DNA from: Luteimonas vadosa
Lineage (GTDB): Bacteria > Pseudomonadota > Gammaproteobacteria > Xanthomonadales > Xanthomonadaceae
Assembly (NCBI RefSeq): GCF_039543545.1
Contig: NZ_BAABJY010000001.1
Coordinates: 1 to 64,000, forward strand
Length of the DNA: 64,000 nt
Direction of reading: 5' to 3'
In this document: positions 1 through 8,932 of the stretch, in pieces
Position numbering within the stretch: position 1 is the stretch's first letter
How the letters are laid out: every line of letters begins with the position of its first letter
The notes under the pieces: model-generated
The model's database searches: none
What the model was told of the DNA's origin: nothing
The model's input: the letters and a program-made list of their open reading frames with translations, nothing else
Translations under genes and position numbers: made by a program

Positions 1-102
1 GCAGCCCCCTCCGCCCACGCATCACCCATGCCGCGCGCGCGGCTGACGAAAAAGAAACGCCCGCGACACCGCGCTGGATGTCCAAGGGCTCCGAATTAAA
101 GA
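1..102. other. Window edge, no gene seen
   Basis: No open reading frame with coding character and no RNA gene could be supported here. The stretch lies downstream of the tRNA-Lys, which is read on the minus strand. Confidence 0.5.
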
Positions 103-178
103 TGGTGGGTCGTGATGGATTCGAACCATCGACCAGCGGATTAAAAGTCCGATGCTCTACCAACTGAGCTAACGACCC
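103..178 (-). tRNA. tRNA-Lys (anticodon TTT)
   Basis: On the minus strand this folds as a complete 76-nt tRNA. The acceptor stem pairs GGGTCGT with ACGACCC, the D arm contains AGCTCAGTTGGTAGAGC, and the anticodon loop is CTTTTAA with anticodon TTT. The T arm contains GGTTCGAATCC. The discriminator base is A and the CCA end is encoded. It sits downstream of queC on the same strand, about 50 bases past its stop codon. Confidence 0.96.
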
Positions 179-227
179 GGAGCACGCCCGGCCTTGCACC
201 GGGGGGCGCCATTCTAGCCCACGGGGG

Positions 228-896
228 TCACGATGCGTAGCGCGTCGGGTCCGGCGTCCCGGCGGCGGCGAAGCCTTCGGCGCGCAGGCGGCAGGCGTCG
301 CAGTGGCCGCAGGCGCGGCCCGCGTGGTCGGCGCGGTAGCAAGACACGGTCCCGGCGAAATCCACGCCCAGGCGCAGGCCTTCGCGGACGATGTCGGCCT
401 TGCCCATCTGCAGCAACGGCGCGTGGACGCGCAGCCCGGCGCCTTCCACGCCGGCCTTGGTCGCCACGTTGGCGAGCGCCTGGAACGCGTCGATGAACTC
501 CGGGCGGCAGTCCGGGTAGCCGGAAAAATCGACGGCGTTCACGCCGCAGAAAATGTCGCTGGCGCCGAGCACTTCCGCCCAACCCAGCGCGACCGACAGC
601 ATGATGGTGTTGCGCGCCGGTACGTAGGTGACCGGGATGCCCGCCCCGCCTGCATCGGGGACGTCGATGTCGTCGGTCAGCGCCGAACCGCCGATCGCCC
701 GCAGGTCCACCTCGACGGTCTTGTGGGCGACGGCGCCGAGCGATTCGGCGACCTGCGCCGCGGCCGCGAGTTCGGAGGTATGCCGTTGCCCGTAGGCCAC
801 GCTCAGCGCATGCACCGCGAACCCCCGTTCGCGGGCAATGGCGAGCACGACGGCGGAATCCATGCCGCCCGAGACGAGCACCACGGCGGGCTTCAT
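228..896 (-). CDS. queC: 7-cyano-7-deazaguanine (preQ0) synthase QueC
   Basis: QueC converts 7-carboxy-7-deazaguanine to preQ0 using ATP and ammonia, on the cytoplasmic route to queuosine in tRNA. The 222-residue protein, normal length for the family, has the PP-loop SGGMDS at residues 9-14. Near the C-terminus it has a zinc-binding cysteine cluster of the form C-x9-C-x2-C-x2-C, containing CGHCDAC. It follows queE, the preceding pathway step, on the same strand with a gap of about 50 bases, so the two are probably co-transcribed. Function is assigned confidently from the motifs and the pairing. Confidence 0.95.
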   Translation of the reverse strand: MKPAVVLVSGGMDSAVVLAIARERGFAVHALSVAYGQRHTSELAAAAQVAESLGAVAHKTVEVDLRAIGGSALTDDIDVPDAGGAGIPVTYVPARNTIMLSVALGWAEVLGASDIFCGVNAVDFSGYPDCRPEFIDAFQALANVATKAGVEGAGLRVHAPLLQMGKADIVREGLRLGVDFAGTVSCYRADHAGRACGHCDACRLRAEGFAAAGTPDPTRYAS

Positions 897-948
897 GTTG
901 TTTTTCCGGCCACGGCGGGACGCGACGGCGCGGTTTTAGACGGAATCC

Positions 949-1629
949 TCATCGTCCCGGCTCGTCATTCCACAACAGCTTGTGCAGCTGCATCTGGAAA
1001 CGCACCGGCAGGCGGTCGGCCACGATCCAGTCGGCCAGTTCGCGGGCCTCGAGCTCCGACTTGCTCGGCGAGAACAGCACGTCGCAGCGCTCGACCAGCC
1101 GGTGCTCCTCGACAACCACCTTCGCCCACTCGTAATCGCCGCGGTTGCAGATGACGAACTTGACCTGGTCGTGCGAGGTCAGCAGCGGGATGTTCTCCCA
1201 GCGATTCCGCGCGTCCTCGCCGGAGCCGGGCGTCTTCAGGTCGAGGACGCGGGACACGCGCTCGTCCACGACGCTGATGTCCAGGGCGCCCGAGGTTTCC
1301 AGCGAAACGTGGTAACCCGCCTCGCAGAGCTGGTACAGCAGGTCGGCGCAGCGCCGCTGGGCCAGCGGCTCGCCGCCGGTCACGCAGACGTGGCGGACGC
1401 CGCGGCGCACGACCTCGCGCACGATGTCGTTGATGTTCCACCACTCGCCGCCGTGGAACGCATAGGCCGTGTCGCAGTACTGGCAGCGCAGCGGGCAGCC
1501 CGTCAGCCGGATGAAGACCGTCGGCCAGCCGGCGTCCCGGGCCTCGCCCTGCAGCGACAGGAAGATCTCGGTGATGCGCAGGCGATCGGCCGTGGCGGCC
1601 GCGGCCGGGTTGGGCGCGAGGGTGCTCAT
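949..1629 (-). CDS. queE: 7-carboxy-7-deazaguanine synthase QueE (radical SAM)
   Basis: QueE rearranges 6-carboxy-tetrahydropterin to 7-carboxy-7-deazaguanine in queuosine biosynthesis. The 226-residue protein carries the radical-SAM cysteine motif CPLRCQYC (Cys45, Cys49, Cys52), and a TGGEP motif follows at about residue 130. The frame is open further upstream, but the ATG at 1629 (MSTLAPN) was chosen because the extra residues have no QueE character. It lies between cpoB and queC. This queE-queC placement behind the Tol-Pal genes is common in gammaproteobacteria. Confidence 0.93.
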   Translation of the reverse strand: MSTLAPNPAAAATADRLRITEIFLSLQGEARDAGWPTVFIRLTGCPLRCQYCDTAYAFHGGEWWNINDIVREVVRRGVRHVCVTGGEPLAQRRCADLLYQLCEAGYHVSLETSGALDISVVDERVSRVLDLKTPGSGEDARNRWENIPLLTSHDQVKFVICNRGDYEWAKVVVEEHRLVERCDVLFSPSKSELEARELADWIVADRLPVRFQMQLHKLLWNDEPGR

Positions 1630-1713
1630 GACGCGATTGTAGGGCGGCGTCCGGCGGGTTGCTTGCTTCGGCGTCGTCACCGCTGGACGCCCGGCGACCA
1701 GGGGACTTTGCGC

Positions 1714-2517
1714 CTAGCGCAGCCGGCCCAGCTGGATCGCCCGCAGGCGATCGTCGGCCGTGCGCGCGGCATCGGTGCCCGGGAACTGCGATACCACCCG
1801 GGCCAGCGTGGCCTCGGCCGCGTCGAGATCCTTCAGTCCGTATTGCGAAAGACCGATCTTCAGCATCGCGCCCGGCGCCTTGTCGTGGGTGGGATACCGG
1901 TCGTACAGGGACTGGAACTGCTGCTGCGCCAACGCGTAGTTCTGCGTCACGTAGTAGCTTTCGCCCAGCCAGTACAGGGCGTTGGGTGCGTAGCTCCCGT
2001 TGGGATAGGCCTGCAGGAAGGCCTGGAACAGGCGCGCCGAATCGGCGTAACGCCCGGCCTTGAGCGCATCGAATGCGGCATCGTACGCGGCGCGCTCACC
2101 GGCGCTGTTGGCCAGCAGGCCCGGGGTACCGTAGGCGACCGGGGCACTCTCCGCCGGCCTCGCCGCAGGCGCGGTGGTTGCCGGACTGCCCGTCGCCGCT
2201 GGCGTGTTGGTCGCCGGGGATGCCGTTCCACCCTCCAGACGGTTCAATCGCCCGTCCAGGTCCAGGTACTGCGTGCGCGCCGCGGCTTGGAGTTGCTCGT
2301 TCTCGCGCTGCAACTCCTCGATCTGCGACCGCAATGTCTGGACTTCATTCTTCAGCTCGGTGACCTGGTTGAGCAGGTCGACGTTTCCGCGGTTGTTCGC
2401 CGCCTGCTGTTCGAGCGCGGCGACGCGCTCCGCGAGGCTGGCGCGCTGTGCGGACACGGGAGGGGCCAGGGCCAACAGCAGCAGGGCCGCGAGGGAGAGG
2501 ACTGGAGTCTTGTTCAT
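1714..2517 (-). CDS. cpoB: Tol-Pal associated cell-division coordinator CpoB (YbgF)
   Basis: CpoB is a periplasmic protein that coordinates outer-membrane constriction by Tol-Pal with peptidoglycan synthesis at the septum. The 267-residue product has a Sec signal peptide (about residues 1-24, ending PPVSA). A trimerising coiled coil covers about residues 26-90. After a Pro/Ala/Thr-rich linker comes a C-terminal block of tetratricopeptide repeats containing NALYWLGESYY and KAPGAMLKIGLSQ. The start at MNKTPVLS was chosen because it opens the signal peptide; the upstream extension crosses the pal terminator. It is the last gene of the Tol-Pal set, 171 bases beyond pal. Confidence 0.93.
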   Translation of the reverse strand: MNKTPVLSLAALLLLALAPPVSAQRASLAERVAALEQQAANNRGNVDLLNQVTELKNEVQTLRSQIEELQRENEQLQAAARTQYLDLDGRLNRLEGGTASPATNTPAATGSPATTAPAARPAESAPVAYGTPGLLANSAGERAAYDAAFDALKAGRYADSARLFQAFLQAYPNGSYAPNALYWLGESYYVTQNYALAQQQFQSLYDRYPTHDKAPGAMLKIGLSQYGLKDLDAAEATLARVVSQFPGTDAARTADDRLRAIQLGRLR

Positions 2518-2566
2518 GGGCACCACTCTAGCGGATGGAAACGGAACGGAATCGAAGCGGAAACGC

Positions 2567-2590
2567 GAAACCCCCGGCGACGGGGGTTTC
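2567..2590 (-). terminator. Hairpin between pal and cpoB, terminator or attenuator
   Basis: A perfect 10-bp stem (GAAACCCCCG with CGGGGGTTTC) closes on a 4-base loop. On the minus strand the last stem bases are GGTTTC and are followed by GCGTTTCCG, so the T tract is broken. It lies about 100 bases past the pal stop and about 50 bases ahead of the cpoB start. It may reduce read-through from pal into cpoB rather than end the operon fully. Confidence 0.55.
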
Positions 2591-2651
2591 GAGTGTGCTT
2601 GATGCATGCGATGGAACCGGAGCCCGCATGCACTTCGCGGTCCAACCCTGC

Positions 2652-2673
2652 CCTCTCCCGCATCGGGGAGAGG
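2652..2673. repeat. REP-like palindrome, solo copy
   Basis: CCTCTCCC and GGGAGAGG are separated by 6 bases, just beyond the pal stop codon. The stem matches the GGGAGAGG-type palindromes found near 26.5 kb, inside the ABC-F gene near 33.1 kb, and a GGGGGAGG variant at 52.4 kb. The single hairpin lacks the second arm present in the paired copies. It could add to mRNA 3'-end stability after pal. Confidence 0.55.
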
Positions 2674-2688
2674 AGCCGGGTACGTTGC

Positions 2689-3204
2689 TTACTTCGCCGT
2701 GTACACGATCTCTACGCGGCGGTTCTTGGCCCAGCAATCCTCGTTGGAGGCGGTGCAGGTCGGACGCTCCTCGCCGTAGCTCACGACCGTGATCTGGCTG
2801 CCGGAGCCGCCATTGGCCTGCAGAGCCGACGACACCGAATTGCCACGGCGCTCGCCCAGGCCGAGGTTGTACTCGCGGCTGCCGCGCTCGTCGGCGTTGC
2901 CTTCGAGGGTCATCCGCGACGACGGGCGGTCGCGGAGGTACTTGGCATGGCAGGCCATCGCGGCCTGGAATTCCGGACGCAGGGCATCCTGGTCGAGGTC
3001 GAAGTAGACGACCCGCTGGCGCAGGCAGGCATCCGTATCCAGGTCGCCGGGACCGTACATGCCCGGCGTGGCCGGACCCGTGTCGGTGACGGTACCGGTG
3101 GACGGACCGCTGTCAACGGGCGGGGTTTCCTTGACTTTCTTGGAGCAGGCAACAGCGGCGGTGCACATCACGGCAGTCAGCAAAACGCGGGTCACAGTCT
3201 TCAT
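2689..3204 (-). CDS. pal: Peptidoglycan-associated lipoprotein Pal
   Basis: Pal is an outer-membrane lipoprotein that binds peptidoglycan and TolB. The 171-residue precursor has a lipoprotein signal with lipobox AVAC, giving acylated Cys20. A Pro/Thr/Gly-rich linker follows, then an OmpA-like domain from about residue 60 to the end. Family hallmarks seen are VVYFDLDQ at the domain start, the NADERGSREYN peptidoglycan-binding stretch and a closing NRRVEIVY. It is separated from tolB by 282 bases, so a pal promoter in that gap is possible, but I could not identify one convincingly. A weak 7-bp hairpin (3443-3462) follows the tolB stop. Confidence 0.96.
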   Translation of the reverse strand: MKTVTRVLLTAVMCTAAVACSKKVKETPPVDSGPSTGTVTDTGPATPGMYGPGDLDTDACLRQRVVYFDLDQDALRPEFQAAMACHAKYLRDRPSSRMTLEGNADERGSREYNLGLGERRGNSVSSALQANGGSGSQITVVSYGEERPTCTASNEDCWAKNRRVEIVYTAK

Positions 3205-3486
3205 CGTCGATCCTCAGCAGTGGGCTGGCTATTCAGGTTGCGGGAAGGGATGTCGAGGCGGCGTCAGCATCGCTCGCCGAACGCCTCGGTGCAGTTGGGA
3301 GCGCTCCGCTTACGCGCCGCCGAATGGCAGGCATGCCAAATTCGGCATTGGCGAGCGGAGCACCCCGGACCCCACTGCCGAAGCGTACAGGAGATGTTGC
3401 ATTTCCGTTAAGGTCCCGGCGCGGTCGCTGAACAGCCGGTAGCCCGCTATTCAGCTAGCGGGAGGGCGCTCGTGCCGGGACGACTT

Positions 3487-4821
3487 TCAGCGACGCTCGC
3501 GAAAAGGTCCCCAGGCGGGTTCGCGGACATCGCCATCGGCCAGGACCAGCCGTTGCCGGACGCGTCCGTCGGCGGACACCGCGTACAGGACGCCACGCGC
3601 TCCCTCGCGCGCCGCGTACAGCACCATGCTCCCGTTTGGAGCAAAACTCGGCGATTCGTCGAGTGAACCCGGGGAGAGGGTCGACCACCTCGGTGAGCCC
3701 AGGCTCCGGTCGAGCAAGGCGATGCGGTATGTGTTGCCCGATCCCTGGGCCACCGCAATCTTCTTGTCGTCGAAGGACACACTCGGGCTCGCGTTGTAGC
3801 TGCCCTGGAAGGTAACGCGGGAGGCGCTGCCGCCCCCGGCCGACACCTGGTAGACCTGCGGGCGGCCGCCCCGGTCCGAGGTGAAGTACAGGGTGCTGCC
3901 GTCGGCGCTCCAGGTGGGCTCGGTGTCGATGCCGAACTGGTTGGTGATCTGGGTCAGCGCCTTGCTGCCCAGGTCCATGACGTAGATCTCCGGGTTGCCG
4001 CTGCGCGACAGGGTCAGCGCGAGGCGGCGACCATCGGGCGAGAAGGCGGGTGCGCTGTTGATGCCGCGGAAGCTGGACACCCGCTCGCGCGCCCCGGTGC
4101 CCAGGTCCTGGATGTAGACCGAGGAGTTGTTGTTGTGCTCGAACGAGACGTAGGCCAGCTTGCTGCCGTCCGGACTCCAGCTCGGCGACAACAGCGGCAG
4201 GTTCGACCGCACCACCGTCTGCGGGTTATAGCCGTCCGCGTCAGCCACCATCAGCGCATAGCGGGTGTTCGCCCCGACGCCCGAAGCGGTGACGTAGGCG
4301 ATGCGGGTCCAGAACGCGCCCCGCACGCCGAGGATCTTCTCGTAGATGGCGTCGGCGACCTGGTGGGCGACGTCGCGCATCGCGCTGGGGCGTCCGGTCA
4401 GGGCGAAACCGAGCAGGCGCTCCTGCTTGGCGACGTCGAACAGCTCGTACTCGACGCGGTAGGCGCCGCCGCCGCCGTCGACGACCCGTCCGACGACCAG
4501 GTAATCCTGGCGGAGCAACCGCCACGTCGGATAGCTGACCTCGCTACCCCGGGTCGGCCGCTCCACCATGTTCTGTTCGGGAAGGCTGCGGAACTGGCCG
4601 GAGCGCGCCAGGTCGTCGCGGATGACCTTGGCGACGTCGGTTTCCGGCGCGGCGCCCGACCCCTGGTACGGCATCGGCACCACCGCGATCGGCAGCGCGG
4701 AGGCATTGCCGCCGACGATGTCGATTTCAAGGCCTTGCTGCTGCCCGAACGCGGACAGCGGGACCAGGAGCATGAGCAGGGCGAGGACGGACAGCAAACG
4801 GCGTAGGCGTTGTTTCATCAA
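3487..4821 (-). CDS. tolB: Tol-Pal system protein TolB
   Basis: TolB is the periplasmic adaptor that links TolA to Pal. The 444-residue precursor has a Sec signal (about residues 1-26, ending LSAFG). An N-terminal alpha/beta domain occupies about residues 30-165. It is followed by a six-bladed beta-propeller whose blades repeat a pattern seen as SWSPDGSKLAYVS, AFSPDGRRLALT, TWSADGSTLYFTS and SFAPNGSMVLYAA. The start is taken as the first of two adjacent Met codons; the second is equally possible. It sits between tolA (108-base gap) and pal. Confidence 0.95.
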   Translation of the reverse strand: MMKQRLRRLLSVLALLMLLVPLSAFGQQQGLEIDIVGGNASALPIAVVPMPYQGSGAAPETDVAKVIRDDLARSGQFRSLPEQNMVERPTRGSEVSYPTWRLLRQDYLVVGRVVDGGGGAYRVEYELFDVAKQERLLGFALTGRPSAMRDVAHQVADAIYEKILGVRGAFWTRIAYVTASGVGANTRYALMVADADGYNPQTVVRSNLPLLSPSWSPDGSKLAYVSFEHNNNSSVYIQDLGTGARERVSSFRGINSAPAFSPDGRRLALTLSRSGNPEIYVMDLGSKALTQITNQFGIDTEPTWSADGSTLYFTSDRGGRPQVYQVSAGGGSASRVTFQGSYNASPSVSFDDKKIAVAQGSGNTYRIALLDRSLGSPRWSTLSPGSLDESPSFAPNGSMVLYAAREGARGVLYAVSADGRVRQRLVLADGDVREPAWGPFRERR

Positions 4822-4929
4822 GGGTTCCCGGGAAGTCTGGGCAGGGCTGGGGGAGTGGCGGAGCCTTTGTACTAGGGTGTCCGTGAATGGAGTTACAAAG
4901 ATGAACGTCCGTCTACCGGCCTTGGGACG

Positions 4930-5892
4930 CTAACGATCCCGGGCTTCGAAGTTCAGCAGCAACGTCCGGTTGAACACCGATTCGAACCCCGCGTAAGGCA
5001 GCGGCTGGGCCTTCAGCACAGCGGCCTCCACCGATCGCCGGCCGAGGTCGTCGTAGGGACAGGAGGGTTCGACTTCCGCCGACACCACCTGCCCCCCGGG
5101 GATCTGCCGGATCACGATGCGGCAACGCTGACCGATCGGGACGTTGTCCGGCCGGGTCCAGTTGCGCAGGATGGCTTCCTGCAGCGCCGCGGCGTAGCGC
5201 GCGGACAGCCCCTCGTCGACACCGCGGTTTCCCGGCGGCGCGCTGGCGGAGGCATCTGCCCGCGCGGCCTCCTCCGCCGCGCTGGCGGCGCGTCGTTCGG
5301 CGATCTGGCGCAGCTTTTCCTCGGCCTGCCTGGCTTCGCGGGCGGCGTTTTCGCGCTGGCGCCGGATGTCCTCGAGCTGTTTCTGGCGCTCCTGCTCCAT
5401 CTCCGACAGGCGTCGGCGCTTCTCCGCTTCCTCCTGGCGCTGGCGCTCGGTCAGGTCGATCTGCTCCTGCCGGCGCTTGCGTTCCTGCTCGCGCTCGGCT
5501 TGCAGTTCGGAAAGCGCATCCCTTCGCGCTTCTTCCTGGTCGATCGGGTCGGGATCCGGGATCGGTTGCTGCGCCTGCGGCTGCGATTCGACCGGGGCGT
5601 CCTCGGGCAGCGGTTCCGGCAGGGGCTGCAGGAGGGGCGCCGCCGACTGGGGTTCGGGCGGGGGCGGCTCCGGTTCGGCGACCGGCTCGGGACGCTCGGC
5701 CAGTTCGCGCAGCGTCGCCGCCGACAGGGCATTGGCATCGACCAGCTCCGCGCTCATGGGATCGCCCGCGGCCGACAGCTGTTCCGGGGGGCGCGACCAC
5801 CACATGCCGAAGAACACCAGCGCGAACAACAGCGCATGCAGCAGCAGCGCCAGTCCGACGGCCCGTGCGGTGTCGGCGCGCGACTCGCGCAT
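4930..5892 (-). CDS. tolA: Tol-Pal system protein TolA
   Basis: TolA spans the periplasm and transmits proton-motive energy from TolQ-TolR to TolB and Pal. The 320-residue protein has one N-terminal transmembrane segment (about residues 10-32, VGLALLLHALLFALVFFG). A Pro/Glu-rich stretch follows, then a long charged Glu/Arg/Lys/Gln helix (about residues 120-215), and a compact C-terminal domain with two cysteines (RCRIVI and PSCPYDD) that probably form a disulfide. Its ATG is immediately adjacent to the tolR stop with no gap, which suggests translational coupling. Confidence 0.93.
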   Translation of the reverse strand: MRESRADTARAVGLALLLHALLFALVFFGMWWSRPPEQLSAAGDPMSAELVDANALSAATLRELAERPEPVAEPEPPPPEPQSAAPLLQPLPEPLPEDAPVESQPQAQQPIPDPDPIDQEEARRDALSELQAEREQERKRRQEQIDLTERQRQEEAEKRRRLSEMEQERQKQLEDIRRQRENAAREARQAEEKLRQIAERRAASAAEEAARADASASAPPGNRGVDEGLSARYAAALQEAILRNWTRPDNVPIGQRCRIVIRQIPGGQVVSAEVEPSCPYDDLGRRSVEAAVLKAQPLPYAGFESVFNRTLLLNFEARDR

Positions 5893-6333
<441 letters not shown>

Positions 6334-6482
6334 GGGTGCGTCCTCGGGTCTGTTCGGTTCGGCGCTTGTCGTGTCAACGCGCGGGGACGGAAAAGGGGTC
6401 AGGGTGGCGTCTTTCGGGATCCAATGCCGCCTGATCGAAGCGTGCCGGCGAAGAATTCACTCCCACACCTTTCCCGTTTCCC

Positions 6483-7271
6483 TCAGTCCTCGATGTGCAC
6501 CTGGCGTTCGAGGATGGAGGAGAACTCCTCGGAAAACGCGTCGTAGCGGCCGGCGATGCGCTCGACCTTGGTCGCGTAGCGGTTGTAGGCCCAGACCGCC
6601 GGGATCGCGGCGAACAGGCCCATGGCGGTGGCGATCAGCGCCTCGGAAATGCCCGGCGCCACGGTGGCGATGGTCGCCTCCTTGACGTTGGCCAGGCCGT
6701 GGAAGGAGATCATGATCCCCCAGACCGTGCCGAGCAGGCCGACGTAGGGTGCGATCGAACCGACGTTGGCCAGGAACTCCAGGTTGTGCTCGAGGCCGTC
6801 CAGTTCGCGCGAGCTCGCCACGCGCATGCCGCGTTGCGCGCCCTCGAGCTGTGCCCGGCTGTCGGCGCCCCGGCGCTGGCGTTGCCGCGAGAATTCGCGG
6901 AAGCCCGCCTCGAAGATCGCCTCGAGACCTTCGACCTCGCGGTTGCGCTCGGTGGCGGCGGCGTAGAGCTTGGCCATGTCCGAGCCGGACCAGAACCGTT
7001 CCTCGAAGCGTTCGGCTTCGCGCTCGGCGCGATCCAGGGTGCGCTTCTTGCGGAAGATGATCACCCAGGAGGCGATCGACGCCAGCAGCAGCACCAGCAT
7101 CACCAGCTGCACCGGGATCGATGCATGCAGCACCAGCTGGAGGATGTCCAGGTTGCCGGCGGCCGGGGCGGACGCGGCCGCGTCGGCCGCGAGCGAGGCC
7201 GTGGCCGCGGCGGCCTCCTCGGGCAGGGCTTCCACCGTCGTGTCCTGCAGCATCATTGCGAGGGGGATCAT
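6483..7271 (-). CDS. tolQ: Tol-Pal motor subunit TolQ (MotA/TolQ/ExbB family)
   Basis: TolQ is the inner-membrane proton-channel subunit that, with TolR, energises TolA. The 262-residue product has three membrane segments: about residues 45-67, then a pair in the C-terminal half around VGSIAPYVGLLGTVWGIM and EALIATAMGLFAAIPAVWAY. A large cytoplasmic loop lies between the first and second. The start is set at MIPLAMML; the second or third Met a few codons on would also serve. The frame runs open far upstream, antiparallel in meaning to ybgC, and that extension is rejected. It starts 7 bases after the ybgC stop. Confidence 0.94.
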   Translation of the reverse strand: MIPLAMMLQDTTVEALPEEAAAATASLAADAAASAPAAGNLDILQLVLHASIPVQLVMLVLLLASIASWVIIFRKKRTLDRAEREAERFEERFWSGSDMAKLYAAATERNREVEGLEAIFEAGFREFSRQRQRRGADSRAQLEGAQRGMRVASSRELDGLEHNLEFLANVGSIAPYVGLLGTVWGIMISFHGLANVKEATIATVAPGISEALIATAMGLFAAIPAVWAYNRYATKVERIAGRYDAFSEEFSSILERQVHIED

Positions 7272-7278
7272 CTGGTCG

Positions 7279-7707
7279 TTACTCCGCGTGCTTGGATTCG
7301 TGGGATTTGAGTTCTTGGTAAAGCGTGTCCGGGATCGCCCGCGGCCTGAAGTCCCCGGCGCCCAGCGCGGCGGCACGGACCTCGGCCGAAACGAGCAGCT
7401 CGCCGCCGCGGCGGATCTCCTGCGCGAACACCGCGCTGGCGCGCCGGCACTCGCGCAGCACCACGCTGACCTCCAGCGCATCGTCCAGGCGCGCCGGCCT
7501 GCGGAAATCGATCCGCATCGAGCGGATCGCGAACAGCAGCCCATGCGCGTCGCGCAGCAGTTCCTGGCCGTAACCCAGCGAACGCAGCCATTCGGTCCGC
7601 GCCCGCTCGAGGAACGCCACGTATTGCGCGTGGTAGACCACGCCTCCAGCGTCGGTATCTTCCCAGTAGACCCTTGTCGGGATCCTGAACACGGATTCAA
7701 CGCTCAT
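7279..7707 (-). CDS. ybgC: Acyl-CoA thioesterase YbgC (hot-dog fold)
   Basis: This is a cytoplasmic hot-dog thioesterase that is routinely the first gene of Tol-Pal operons. The 142-residue protein has the family signature YWEDTDAGGVVYHAQY near the N-terminus, with the catalytic Asp, followed by FLERARTEWLRSLG. Start ATG at 7707 (MSVESVF) was preferred to an upstream extension of 17 residues without family character. It heads the ybgC-tolQRAB-pal-cpoB run, and the operon promoter should lie in the 91 bases between it and ruvB. I did not see a clear -35/-10 pair there. Confidence 0.93.
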   Translation of the reverse strand: MSVESVFRIPTRVYWEDTDAGGVVYHAQYVAFLERARTEWLRSLGYGQELLRDAHGLLFAIRSMRIDFRRPARLDDALEVSVVLRECRRASAVFAQEIRRGGELLVSAEVRAAALGAGDFRPRAIPDTLYQELKSHESKHAE

Positions 7708-7798
7708 TGACAGGTGTCGCCTTGGCGCTGCGGCAGCCCACGCATGGAGCATCGGCACCGGATCCCCGGAGGCACGCTTGCCTGCGCTCCTGACCGCA

Positions 7799-8845
<1,047 letters not shown>

Positions 8846-8932
8846 GCGGCCATTATGGCCGAGTGCGTCGCGCTGGTGGAGGCGAGCGGAGCGATCACGG
8901 CGCCGGCGAGACTGCAGTGGCTCCGTCGCGGC

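Noticed and set aside
982..3411. Long open frame (809 codons) on the plus strand
   Set aside because: It is antisense to queE, cpoB and pal, which all have family motifs. The composition is Arg/Gly/His-rich, as expected for a shadow frame in high-GC DNA.
3443..3462. CCCGCTA/TAGCGGG hairpin after tolB as a terminator
   Set aside because: Only 7 bp, no T tract and pal follows; not called as a terminator.
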